A stretch of 64,000 nucleotides of DNA, from NCBI GenBank assembly GCA_023415635.1, contig JAEZJV010000086.1, forward strand, positions 1-64,000. The letters run 5' to 3'. Each line of letters starts with the position of its first letter. Positions within the stretch are counted from its first letter, which is position 1. The translations under genes were made by a program, and so were the position numbers. The notes under the pieces were generated by a model, which saw nothing but the letters and a program-made list of their open reading frames with translations, was not told the origin of the DNA and searched no databases. Shown here in pieces: positions 1-7,618 of the stretch. This DNA comes from Bacillota bacterium (GTDB lineage: Bacteria; Bacillota; Clostridia; Lachnospirales; Lachnospiraceae).

Positions 1-113
1 GTACCCTTCTTACCGTCTAACATAATGTTATTGATGAGCTTTGTTACAACCTTATTGTTGTACAACGGATCAGCCAATACATCTCTTTTTTGTATATGTC
101 CTTTTCTTGGCAC
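1..113 (-). CDS. rpsG: 30S ribosomal protein S7, 5' part only
   Basis: The first 37 codons of ribosomal protein S7 read leftward off the window edge; the N-terminus MPRKGHIQKRDVLADP is characteristic. S7 binds the 3' major domain of 16S rRNA and starts assembly of the 30S head. The start is GTG, with AAGGAGGG a few bases upstream (about 121-129), which fixes it. It is the second gene of the str operon after rpsL, the usual order (rpsL-rpsG-fusA-tuf). The spacing to rpsL, 344 bp, is long for this pair. The rest of the gene lies outside the window. Confidence 0.95.
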   Translation of the reverse strand, partial: MPRKGHIQKRDVLADPLYNNKVVTKLINNIMLDGKKG

Positions 114-457
114 GTTTCTTCCCTCCTTAACGATGCTTAGCGAATGATACCACCCGCTAATCAAATTAATTCAACGGTACTCACATACAAGTAATTGCTT
201 CAGATGAGGCTTGCTAAATTCATTTTGTGATTTAGCGGCTCATTTTACTATACTTGTGTTGAATGGAAGACATATGCTTCCACCGTTCGTGTTCGTGCTC
301 AGTTTAACTTAGTTATCTTCCAAAGCGAAATGTCCACATCTTATATGCTCGCATCTCTTTCAATCTGTAACCCACAGATAATACAAATCAAACGGAAATA
401 AAAAATTAATCCGGCACTTAACTGTTTAGCTTAGTAAACAATCTCATTGATTGTCAA
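114..457 (-). other. rpsL-rpsG intergenic region with one hairpin
   Basis: This is 344 AT-rich bases between two normally close str-operon genes. The only structure I can support is an imperfect hairpin at 205-242: a 7-bp GCTAAAT/ATTTAGC stem, a small internal loop and 4 more pairs. It has no T-run in the direction of transcription, so it is not an intrinsic terminator. It could be a processing or regulatory site in the mRNA. No open frame with a ribosome binding site is evident, apart from the rpsG Shine-Dalgarno at its right-hand (low-coordinate) end. Confidence 0.4.
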
Positions 458-880
458 TTACTTCTTAGCTTCCTTAGGTCTCTTAGCACCATACTTGGAA
501 CGTGCCTGTCTTCTCTTGGCAACGCCTGCTGTATCAAGTGTACCTCTGACAATGTGATAACGAGTACCGGGTAAGTCCTTTACTCTACCACCTCTGATCA
601 GAACAACACTGTGCTCCTGAAGGTTGTGACCTTCACCAGGGATATAGCTGGTTACTTCGATTCCGTTAGACAGACGAACTCTGGCAATCTTACGAAGCGC
701 TGAGTTAGGTTTTTTAGGAGTTGCAGTTCTAACTGCTGTACATACGCCTCTCTTCTGAGGAGCAGATACGTCAGTTGCTCTCTTATTTAAGGAGTTAAAA
801 CCCTTCTGTAAAGCAGGTGCATTAGATTTCTTCTCCATTGTCTGTCTGCCTTTTCTTACTAGCTGGTTAAATGTAGGCAT
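458..880 (-). CDS. rpsL: 30S ribosomal protein S12
   Basis: S12 is a decoding-centre protein of the 30S subunit. The 140-residue product carries the invariant PKKPNSALRK block near residues 55-64 and GGRVKDLPG near 97-105. It has the 13-14-residue N-terminal insertion typical of Firmicutes S12 relative to the E. coli protein. Lysines at 56/57 and 101 are the residues changed in classic streptomycin-resistant mutants; here they are wild type. I start at the ATG whose Shine-Dalgarno AGGAGG lies at 891-896, rather than at an in-frame codon 17 residues upstream, because MPTFNQLVRKG is the family N-terminus. It is the first gene of the str operon and follows a consensus promoter about 170 bp upstream. 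Confidence 0.97.
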   Translation of the reverse strand: MPTFNQLVRKGRQTMEKKSNAPALQKGFNSLNKRATDVSAPQKRGVCTAVRTATPKKPNSALRKIARVRLSNGIEVTSYIPGEGHNLQEHSVVLIRGGRVKDLPGTRYHIVRGTLDTAGVAKRRQARSKYGAKRPKEAKK

Positions 881-1026
881 TAATTTTTCACCTCCTGAAA
901 ATTGTTCGTTACAAGATGAATTGATGATCAATCCGCTTGCTTTTAGTTTCTATGCTCTGTGGTTTCATTTCGCATTTCTTGACACCTTATCAGCATTAAT
1001 AAAATGCGCATAAAAAATACATGGCA

Positions 1027-1065
1027 TGCAGAAATCTGCACGCTAGATGATTATATATTCTAGCG
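1027..1065. repeat. Inverted repeats around the rpsL -10 box and start point
   Basis: CGCTAGA (1041-1047) and TCTAGCG (1059-1065) form a perfect 7-bp inverted repeat with an 11-bp centre that contains the -10 box. Directly beside it, TGCAGA/TCTGCA (1027-1032, 1035-1040) forms a second inverted repeat with a 2-bp centre, at the expected 5' end of the transcript. The first could be an operator. The second could be an operator or a 5'-end hairpin. The repeats are certain; the function is inferred. Confidence 0.5.
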
Positions 1066-1078
1066 TACCGATTGTCAA
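1050..1078 (-). promoter_or_regulatory. Consensus sigma-A promoter of the str operon
   Basis: Reading leftward: TTGACA (1073-1078), a 17-bp spacer, then TATAAT (1050-1055). Both hexamers match the housekeeping consensus at every position, as expected for a ribosomal protein operon. Transcription should start near 1043, giving a leader of about 160 nt before rpsL. Confidence 0.9.
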
Positions 1079-1344
1079 GGACTTTTTTGGTAATGCTTCC
1101 GGCAAACGACTTCATTTATATAAGCCAATGGAGAAGATTACTTATTCTTGAATAATCCTTATTGATATAGTAAGATATATTTGATGTCAGAAGGCTAACT
1201 CTGTTAAGATAATATTCTTTCTAACTGCATTCATTATAATGATATCTTTATTTATATCCTTTAAGATGATCTGTTTTATCAGAACATCATAATTATATGA
1301 AGAAACTCGTACCTTATCAGTACACGAAGTAAGGAGGATACCCT

Positions 1345-2325
1345 ATGAAAGATATGGCTCAGACGGAACGTCAGATCTTTATCTTATTATTATTGTCGGA
1401 GAATAAACGCGGCTATACCATCAGCGATATCCATTCTTCTTTGGGAAAATGGGATGTTATCGTTGATAAGAAGACCATCAGCAGGGATATTGACAGTCTG
1501 TCCGGTATCTGTTTCATCTCCGAGGAGGAAAGGAACGGTAAAACATATTATACTGCGGATAAATTCCGCCTCCGGGACATCACCTTTACCTCACCCGAGT
1601 TAATCTCTCTTTCCTTTATGTTGGAGCTGCTTAAGCCTTATCAATATATGACCATGGGTAAGACTGCTCAGGAGCTGATTCATAAGCTACTGGATAATAC
1701 GACTAATCTAAACCGTGAGTTCATAAAGCATTTCAGCGGGATGGTAACCATTAATACCAATGATTATATCAGCGATGAGGTTAATCCTGAAGTCGAGGAA
1801 CGTCTGCAGACCGCTGTTCGCAATAAGACAAAGGTCCGGATTATCTATCATAGCTTCGTGGGGGATGAGGATACCATTCGGATTATCCATCCCTATGAGC
1901 TGATGATCAATGACGGTGCCCTCAGCGTGGTGGCTTTCTGCGAGCTGCGAAACGATATCAGGGATTTCAGGGTATCAAGGATTAAGGCCCTTACACCTCT
2001 CGAGGAGCCCTTTGTCATACCCACGGATTATTTTCTAAAAAAAGCCCGCAGTAAATTTATTCATCTCTCCGGTAATATCGTTGAGCAGATTATTCTAGCC
2101 TTCGAAGGACCGACGGCAAAATACATACAGGAATACGAAGCTGACCTTGCTGATGAAATAGTGGTAACAGACACCGGAATAAACTTTATTCGCGATACTG
2201 CGGTTACAGATGAACTGATCCGATGGATTTTGCAATTCGGTTCCGGCGTAAAAGTATTAAATCCACCTCATCTAAAGGAGAAAATCTGTCAGGAATTAAT
2301 AAAGAATATGGATCAATATAGATAA
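1345..2325 (+). CDS. WYL-domain transcriptional regulator (YafY family)
   Basis: A 326-residue DNA-binding regulator. The N-terminus (about 7-65) reads as a winged helix-turn-helix with the IDKKTISRDI-type recognition helix of the HTH_11/DeoR-like group. Residues about 150-230 form a WYL domain (KVRIIYHSF ... HPYELMINDGA ... DFRVSRIKAL). The WYL tripeptide itself is replaced by SVV, while the downstream D-FRVSRI motif is kept; WYL domains are thought to bind nucleic acid or small ligands. A C-terminal WCX-like extension follows. Shine-Dalgarno AAGGAGG (1331-1337) places the ATG at 1345. It is a single gene, divergent from the str operon and convergent with an MFS gene, with a shared hairpin between them. 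Its target genes cannot be read from the sequence. Confidence 0.85.
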   Translation: MKDMAQTERQIFILLLLSENKRGYTISDIHSSLGKWDVIVDKKTISRDIDSLSGICFISEEERNGKTYYTADKFRLRDITFTSPELISLSFMLELLKPYQYMTMGKTAQELIHKLLDNTTNLNREFIKHFSGMVTINTNDYISDEVNPEVEERLQTAVRNKTKVRIIYHSFVGDEDTIRIIHPYELMINDGALSVVAFCELRNDIRDFRVSRIKALTPLEEPFVIPTDYFLKKARSKFIHLSGNIVEQIILAFEGPTAKYIQEYEADLADEIVVTDTGINFIRDTAVTDELIRWILQFGSGVKVLNPPHLKEKICQELIKNMDQYR

Positions 2326-2337
2326 TACGGATTAAAA

Positions 2338-2366
2338 ATGCCTCTTCGAATTCTTCGAAGAGGCAT
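2338..2366. terminator. Bidirectional hairpin terminator
   Basis: A perfect 13-bp stem (ATGCCTCTTCGAA / TTCGAAGAGGCAT) with a 3-nt loop lies between convergent genes. On the minus strand it is followed by TTTTT, so it is a good intrinsic terminator for the MFS gene. On the plus strand the trailing sequence is only moderately T-rich. Confidence 0.85.
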
Positions 2367-2408
2367 CTGTGTTACAATATCAGCAAATCGGACATCACAT
2401 GTATCCTC

Positions 2409-3623
2409 TTATCCTCTGTCCTCATCCTTCGTTTCAGTAAATCTCAGACTTCTCTTTCTATAAATCAGATAAGAAGCTCCAATAATCACAGTCCATACTA
2501 TAATATATGCACCTGCAAAGGTAAGCCCGGTAAAAAGTTCTGAATTGGATACCACAAATCCAAAAAGTCCAAAGCATACCATTCCATATAAATTCATAAA
2601 AAGTGAAGTTATGGAATGCACTGTAGATCGCCCCTCTGCTTCAATCCTCTGCTGAAGGTAATCCTCCTGAATGACATCGGCAGCTGCCATGACAAAATAA
2701 TACAGGCCGTACAGAACCATAAATATCAGTAATCTGAAAATACCTGCTGTCATCAATAACCCAGCTGCCGCGATACATAATATAATAATCGGAACCATCC
2801 GGTCTTGGCTATGTAACAGCTTCTCTATTCTTTTTCTGATTCGGTAGGCAAGAATCCCTCCGAGGGAGGTCAATAAAAATCGGACGGCTGTCCATCCACC
2901 GATCAAAGCAATCGATAATCCAAATTCCTTTGCAATGAGCTGGTCATATTCGTCCAGAACTCCTGCAGTAGTAATTACCAGCAAAGAAATCAAGGCAAAA
3001 AGCAGAATATCCTTTTTTCCTAACAGGAAGCGAACAGATTGGTTCAATGTATCCTTCCGTTCCACATTCTCTTTATAAAGGTTAATCTCTCTCATCGAAG
3101 CAACGATGACCGCACTGATTAGTGCGAACAGAATTGATATGGATAAAGCAATCCCGAATCCGAATTTCATCCCGATATATCCGCCTAGCAACGAGGCAAA
3201 AATGGTGCTGATACCAGACAGAAATCTTCCTTTTCCATAAATCCTATCAAAGCTGTCTTCTCTACGTTCACTCTTTAACGAATCAAATAACAGCGCCTCT
3301 TCTGATCCCGAACCTAATGCCCCTCCCATTCCCCATAGCAGAAATCCAGCGGCATAGAACCCAAAGCCTTGGGAAAATAGCCAAAGCAGATAACAGCCCG
3401 CCTTAAGGAGACTGCCTAGTAATATCAGGTTTTTTCTGCTCCAATGGTCAGCGAGAATCCCTGTTGGAATTTCTAACAGAATCCCCGGCACCGTCCAGAT
3501 AGCCAGTAAAGCTGATATCTGTACCAGAGACAGCCCCTTCTGCTCAAACATCAGCAGATATATGGGGTAGATTGGCATGAGTTCCTTAAAAAAACAATAC
3601 CAGTAATATTTATTAATGTTCAT
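2409..3623 (-). CDS. Major facilitator superfamily transporter
   Basis: A 404-residue hydrophobic protein with about 10-12 membrane segments and the MFS loop 2-3 motif region (GILADHWSRKNLILLG, about 55-70), which resembles the G-x-x-x-D-R-x-G-R signature. Such proteins are proton-coupled exporters or importers; the substrate cannot be assigned. The start is the ATG at 3623, where TTGGAGG precedes by 5 nt; a TTG four codons upstream lies in that Shine-Dalgarno. It is single, convergent with the WYL regulator, and has a 312-bp upstream region with a palindrome that may be regulatory. Confidence 0.85.
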   Translation of the reverse strand: MNINKYYWYCFFKELMPIYPIYLLMFEQKGLSLVQISALLAIWTVPGILLEIPTGILADHWSRKNLILLGSLLKAGCYLLWLFSQGFGFYAAGFLLWGMGGALGSGSEEALLFDSLKSERREDSFDRIYGKGRFLSGISTIFASLLGGYIGMKFGFGIALSISILFALISAVIVASMREINLYKENVERKDTLNQSVRFLLGKKDILLFALISLLVITTAGVLDEYDQLIAKEFGLSIALIGGWTAVRFLLTSLGGILAYRIRKRIEKLLHSQDRMVPIIILCIAAAGLLMTAGIFRLLIFMVLYGLYYFVMAAADVIQEDYLQQRIEAEGRSTVHSITSLFMNLYGMVCFGLFGFVVSNSELFTGLTFAGAYIIVWTVIIGASYLIYRKRSLRFTETKDEDRG

Positions 3624-3677
3624 AGCATCCTCCAAATAAAATAATTAGTAGTGAAAGCTTATTCCTAATTATTACTC

Positions 3678-3695
3678 GTACGGAGGACCTCGTAC
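3678..3695. promoter_or_regulatory. Imperfect palindrome in the divergent MFS/STAS-like intergenic region
   Basis: The 312 bases at 3624-3935 hold the divergent start regions of the MFS gene and the small gene at 3936. The clearest symmetric element is GTACGGAGGACCTCGTAC, a near-perfect dyad about 55-70 bp upstream of the MFS start. It may be an operator or a 5'-UTR hairpin for the transporter gene. I found no convincing -35/-10 pair for the MFS gene. Confidence 0.35.
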
Positions 3696-3867
3696 AACTC
3701 GGTGTTATTGACCGGTATCATAATATAATCTCATATGGATACCCCCTTAATATCTTGTAACTTAATCTTAAATCAAATAGTTAAAGTTATTGTATCATAT
3801 ATTAACCAAAAAATCTACAATTATCGCTTCAATATTCCATATTTTCAAAATTTATGCAAAATTTTAC

Positions 3868-3896
3868 TTGATTTAGTTGATAATTTGTAGTAAAAT
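3868..3896 (+). promoter_or_regulatory. Promoter for the gene at 3936
   Basis: TTGATT (3868-3873), a 17-bp spacer and TAAAAT (3891-3896), preceded by an A/T-rich stretch, fit a sigma-A promoter about 40 bp upstream of the start codon. Confidence 0.65.
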
Positions 3897-3935
3897 CTGA
3901 AATGAAGCTTATAAACACATAAGGAGGATCATTTT

Positions 3936-4331
3936 ATGGCAAAGTACCAAGGAAAATTATCTACCTATGAATTGACTACAGATACTATTAACAAGATTTT
4001 TCATGCAGAAGCTTCTGGGTTCTTCAGTGTTGAAGATGGCCAAGCCTTTTTAAAGGACTATGACCAGGCTACCAAATCTCTTCCTGCAGATACTTACACA
4101 CTAATTATTGATGCCCCAGAGCTGAAACCATCAAGTCCTGAGGTAGCGGCACTACTGGGTATGCTGCTGCAAAAGTATATGGATGTTCCCTTTAAAGCAA
4201 GGTATCTTGTAACAAAAGGAAGCGTCATCACCCTGCAGCAATTTAAAAGAGTTGGCAAGGATATTCCAGGCTGGACCGAAAGTGTTCAATACGTTGAAAA
4301 TTATGAGGATGCCTTAAACGCAAGCAAGTAA
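3936..4331 (+). CDS. Small protein, possibly SpoIIAA/STAS-like fold
   Basis: A 131-residue soluble protein; I do not recognise a named family. The alternation TYTLIIDAPEL ... SSPEVAALLGMLLQKY ... KARYLVTKGSVITLQQFKRVGKD suggests an alpha/beta fold with a central Asp-containing strand, like STAS/SpoIIAA-like domains, where a strand is followed by a helix exposed for partner binding. That is an inference from pattern only. No membrane segment or signal peptide. AAGGAGG precedes the ATG. It is a single-gene unit with its own promoter and a long-loop hairpin downstream. Confidence 0.5.
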   Translation: MAKYQGKLSTYELTTDTINKIFHAEASGFFSVEDGQAFLKDYDQATKSLPADTYTLIIDAPELKPSSPEVAALLGMLLQKYMDVPFKARYLVTKGSVITLQQFKRVGKDIPGWTESVQYVENYEDALNASK

Positions 4332-4338
4332 TTTATGT

Positions 4339-4410
4339 CTCCATCTTTCAAAAAAATTGTTTGTTATCCAGGATCTCGATACCAGATGACATATTTTCCG
4401 AAAGATGGAG
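4339..4410. terminator. Long-loop inverted repeat between convergent genes
   Basis: CTCCATCTTTC (4339-4349) and GAAAGATGGAG (4400-4410) pair perfectly over 11 bp around a 50-nt loop. On the plus strand TATTATTTTC follows. It probably ends transcription from the small gene and, in the other orientation, from the ketoacyl synthase-like gene, but the loop is unusually long. Confidence 0.5.
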
Positions 4411-4424
4411 TATTATTTTCTAGT

Positions 4425-5438
4425 TTATAGTTTGAACAAGAGAACACTGATCAGTGAGCCGGAGCCCATGGAAGCCAGTGTCACGTAGTCACCCTTCTTT
4501 ACTTTTTCCGTCTTGATTGCCCTATCCAGCGCCAGAATGGGACTGGTCGTTCCGGTATACCCATATTCATTGCCGACATAGGTTGTCCGGTCTTCCTCTA
4601 ATCCCAGCTTCTCCAGTGCAAGGCGTGCATCGGGAATGGTAAATTGTGAAAAAATCAGGTGATCGATATCAGATGGAGACATGCCATTATCCTCAGTTAA
4701 CTCATGAATTAAAGCTACCCAGGCATCGGATATAAAGCTTCCATCAAAGGGCTCCCAGGACCATTTCTTGTCCTCCTCCTTCTCAATCCCATCTCTGATA
4801 AGTTTAGAAAAACCCACTTTAGGCATTAATATGTAATTGCTTTCCGAAGTCTGTGCAAGATGGACTGAATCTATAAAACCTCTTCTCTCCTCTTCTTCTA
4901 CCTTCTCTAATACCACCGCCGCTGCAGCATCACCAAAATTAGAGTAGGATACAATATCATATTGATTACTAACCGAACTAAATAATATGCCTCCTACCAC
5001 AAGAGCTCTCCTGAAGCGTTTATTCGTCATCAGGATTCTGCTTGCCTGATCAATTGCAGTAACCATACCAAGGCAGTTTGTATTGGTATCATATGCCATC
5101 TTTATTCTGGCTCCTCCGAACATATCCAATACTTTTACCGCATTGGCAGGTGAAGTATATTCCGGTGTATCTGTCGCAAATACCAGGAGGTCGATATCAT
5201 CAATCTTAATTCCTGCCTCCTGTAAGGCTTTCACACTTGCTTTATAGCCCATAGATATAACAGTTTCTTTTGGATCATCGGAAAGATATCTGTATTCTCT
5301 CTCCAAATGCTTAAGGAGTCCTTCCACCTCCATCCCAAGCCTGTTGAAATGCTCGATAAAATAATCATTATCCACTTTATTCTTCGGGTGGTAGGTTCCT
5401 GTACTGATGATATTTATATTCTCGTATTTTACTGGCAT
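4425..5438 (-). CDS. 3-oxoacyl-ACP synthase III-like thiolase-fold enzyme, HQAN motif lost
   Basis: A 337-residue protein with the FabH/KAS III layout. The active-site Cys is at 122 (NTNCLGMV) and the late Asn at 290 (GNEYGYTGTTSP, matching GNTSAAS in FabH). The middle catalytic motif, normally HQAN, is FSQFT (263-267), so the His is missing. FabH uses Cys-His-Asn to condense acyl-CoA with malonyl-ACP; without His, decarboxylative condensation is doubtful. The protein may be an acyl transferase, a ketide-modifying enzyme or part of a heteromer. It is not in a fab operon. GGAGGAG (5444-5450) sets the start. It stands alone between terminator hairpins and the trpB2 leader. Confidence 0.75.
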   Translation of the reverse strand: MPVKYENINIISTGTYHPKNKVDNDYFIEHFNRLGMEVEGLLKHLEREYRYLSDDPKETVISMGYKASVKALQEAGIKIDDIDLLVFATDTPEYTSPANAVKVLDMFGGARIKMAYDTNTNCLGMVTAIDQASRILMTNKRFRRALVVGGILFSSVSNQYDIVSYSNFGDAAAAVVLEKVEEEERRGFIDSVHLAQTSESNYILMPKVGFSKLIRDGIEKEEDKKWSWEPFDGSFISDAWVALIHELTEDNGMSPSDIDHLIFSQFTIPDARLALEKLGLEEDRTTYVGNEYGYTGTTSPILALDRAIKTEKVKKGDYVTLASMGSGSLISVLLFKL

Positions 5439-5569
5439 CTTTACTCCTCCGTATAAATGATTATAGGACTAAGGGATATTTTCCTAACATAATTATATTA
5501 AACCCCTCCAGACAAAACCATATCGAGATTGGAAAATCGTTTTGAAGGAAGTAATTTATAAATATACAG

Positions 5570-5598
5570 TTGACATATGGGAATAATTTGTATATACT
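5570..5598 (+). promoter_or_regulatory. Promoter of the trpB2 T-box transcript
   Basis: TTGACA (5570-5575), a 17-bp spacer and TATACT (5593-5598). Transcription should begin near 5605, just before the T-box stem I. Confidence 0.8.
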
Positions 5599-5613
5599 AA
5601 TTAAAAACATTAA

Positions 5614-5892
5614 ATGAAAAACCGATGAGTAAGAAGAGTAGATATGGTATATTATTTTCAGAGAGCCGCAGACGGTGGGATTGCGGTAATAACGCGATAT
5701 TGAATGGACTTACGAGGGTGGGAAGAAAGACATTGGTCAAGTAATGCCCAACGGAAGCTTCATCCGTTAGCAAGGAAGCATATATATACATGTATATGAT
5801 ATGAGAGGGTGTTTTACACCAAACCGGGTGGTACCGCAGAAGTTATTTAGGCTTTTGTCCCAGTAGATTTACTGAGGCAGGGGCTTTTTTTA
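5614..5892 (+). ncRNA. T-box riboswitch (tRNA-Trp type) upstream of trpB2
   Basis: T-box leaders read the charging state of a tRNA and choose between antiterminator and terminator. Seen here: stem I beginning GATGAGTAAGAAGAGTA; the AGAGAGC block (5659-5665); a specifier loop in which AAGAGTA (5634-5640) faces GAATGGA (5702-5708), closed by GTAAG/CTTAC; the T-box GGGTGGTACCGC (5826-5837); and a terminator GTCCC...GGGGC followed by eight T (5857-5892). Placing the specifier after the loop-E GAA gives TGG (5705-5707), tryptophan, which agrees with the downstream gene. A register shifted by one would give ATG (Met). Uncharged tRNA-Trp should switch trpB2 on. Confidence 0.92.
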
Positions 5893-6027
5893 TATCCCAA
5901 AATCAAAATAGTACTGAATAATTATGAATTGTCAGTCAGTAAATTTGCAGGTCAGGAATCCAGTACCAAATGCCCCAGAGGCTTTATAATACAGAAAAAT
6001 GATAAGAATTGAAAGGAGTAAATAATT

Positions 6028-7407
6028 ATGTCAAAGAAAATTCCCCACAGGCTATATCTAACCGAGGATCAGATGCCGAAGCAATGGTACAATCTGAGAG
6101 CAGATATGAAGGAACAGCCGGCTCCTATCCTCAATCCGGCTACTAACCAGCCCGCTAAGCTTGAGGAGCTTTATCCTGTCTTTTGCGAGCAGCTGGCAAA
6201 GCAGGAAATGGACAGCGCTACCAGATATTTTGATATTCCGGAGGAGGTCCAGGAGTTCTACAAGATGTATCGCCCTTCACCTTTGATTCGGGCCTATAAT
6301 TTAGAGAAGGCACTTGGTACACCCGCAAAGATTTATTATAAATTCGAAGGTAATAATACCTCCGGAAGCCATAAGCTTAACTCAGCCATTGCTCAGGCAT
6401 ACTATGCCAAGGAACAGGGCTTGACCTCTCTTACCACCGAAACAGGTGCAGGCCAATGGGGTACTGCTCTTTCTGAGGCTTGTTCCTATTATAATCTCCC
6501 TCTGACTGTATTTATGGTTAAGGTTTCTTATGAGCAGAAACCCTTCAGAAAATCAGTAATGCAGACCTTCGGTGCCGAGATAATTCCAAGCCCCAGCGAT
6601 ACCACAAACGTAGGTAAAATGATTCTGTCAAAAGACCCGAATACCGGCGGAAGCCTAGGCTGTGCCATTTCAGAGGCCATCGAAAAGGCTGTAACCACCC
6701 CCGGTTCCCGCTATGTCTTGGGTTCCGTATTAAATCAGGTTCTGCTGCACCAATCCATTATCGGCCTTGAGTCAAAGCTTGCTATGGAAATGCTCGACGA
6801 ATACCCTGACATCGTCATCGGCTGTGCAGGTGGAGGCTCCAATCTGGGTGGTCTGATTGCTCCTTTTATGCAGGATAAATTACTTGGTAAGGCTGCTCCG
6901 AGAATTGTAGCCGTAGAGCCTGCTTCCTGTCCTTCCTTTACCCGTGGCAAATATGCTTATGATTTTTGCGATACCGGTAAGGTTACTCCTCTTGCAAAAA
7001 TGTATACCCTTGGAAGCAGCTTCATCCCCTCCGCGAACCACGCCGGCGGCTTGAGATACCACGGAATGTCACCAATTTTGTCCAAGCTGTATCATGATGG
7101 ATATATGGAGGCTATTGCCGTTGAACAGACCAAGGTATTTGAAGCTGCCGTATTCTTCGCAAAGCAGGAAACCATCCTTCCGGCACCGGAATCCTCCCAT
7201 GCTATCTGTGCAGCAATCGATGAAGCTATAAAATGCAAGGAGACAGGTGAAGCTAAGACTATTCTCTTTGGGCTGACCGGTACAGGATACTTTGATATGA
7301 CCGCATACAATGCTTATTTAAACGGTACGATGACTGACTATATCCCCACTGATTCGGATCTTCAAAAAGGATTTGATGAACTTCCGAAGATTCCTGGAAT
7401 TCAATAA
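6028..7407 (+). CDS. trpB: Tryptophan synthase beta chain, TrpB2 type
   Basis: A PLP enzyme that joins indole and L-serine to make tryptophan. The 459-residue length, extended N-terminus and overall sequence fit the TrpB2 branch, longer than the about 400-residue TrpB1. Visible residues: PLP lysine K116 (GSHKLNSA), catalytic E138 (TTETGAGQWGTA) and phosphate-binding GGGSN (268-272). No trpA or other trp biosynthesis gene is adjacent, so the enzyme probably uses free indole (salvage) rather than indole channelled from TrpA. The T-box leader upstream makes expression depend on tRNA-Trp charging. GAAAGGAG precedes the ATG. A matching T-box controls the trpXYZ importer at 13.8-16.5 kb. Confidence 0.93.
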   Translation: MSKKIPHRLYLTEDQMPKQWYNLRADMKEQPAPILNPATNQPAKLEELYPVFCEQLAKQEMDSATRYFDIPEEVQEFYKMYRPSPLIRAYNLEKALGTPAKIYYKFEGNNTSGSHKLNSAIAQAYYAKEQGLTSLTTETGAGQWGTALSEACSYYNLPLTVFMVKVSYEQKPFRKSVMQTFGAEIIPSPSDTTNVGKMILSKDPNTGGSLGCAISEAIEKAVTTPGSRYVLGSVLNQVLLHQSIIGLESKLAMEMLDEYPDIVIGCAGGGSNLGGLIAPFMQDKLLGKAAPRIVAVEPASCPSFTRGKYAYDFCDTGKVTPLAKMYTLGSSFIPSANHAGGLRYHGMSPILSKLYHDGYMEAIAVEQTKVFEAAVFFAKQETILPAPESSHAICAAIDEAIKCKETGEAKTILFGLTGTGYFDMTAYNAYLNGTMTDYIPTDSDLQKGFDELPKIPGIQ

Positions 7408-7448
7408 CAATATTCTTCTCTTTATAAAAAATATATAGAAATGAACAG

Positions 7449-7480
7449 GGAGGTGTTAACTGTCACCTCCTTTTTCTTTT
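7449..7480 (+). terminator. Terminator of trpB2
   Basis: GGAGGTG (7449-7455) pairs with CACCTCC (7464-7470) and is followed by TTTTTCTTTT: a classic intrinsic terminator 42 bp after the stop codon. Confidence 0.92.
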
Positions 7481-7570
7481 ATAAGTCACTGTCGATGTAT
7501 CCACCGCTTACTTATAGTACTATTTTCACCAAATTTTCAATTAATTCTTATTTCCTTCTTCCTTTTTTTA

Positions 7571-7579
7571 TGATATAAT
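7571..7579 (+). promoter_or_regulatory. Extended -10 promoter of rpoD
   Basis: TGATATAAT (TG-n-TATAAT) lies 40 bp upstream of the rpoD start codon. No good -35 box sits at the right distance (TTTCCT at 7551), as is common for extended -10 promoters. Confidence 0.6.
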
Positions 7580-7618
7580 GTTGGCTATGCAATTTTTATT
7601 CCAGATGGAGGAAACATA

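Noticed and set aside
205..242. Hairpin between rpsL and rpsG as a terminator
   Set aside because: No T-run on the transcribed strand, and termination before rpsG, fusA and tuf would be unlikely.
5597..5791. Minus-strand open frame of 64 codons
   Set aside because: It is the antisense of the trpB2 T-box; no ribosome binding site and composition dictated by the RNA structure.
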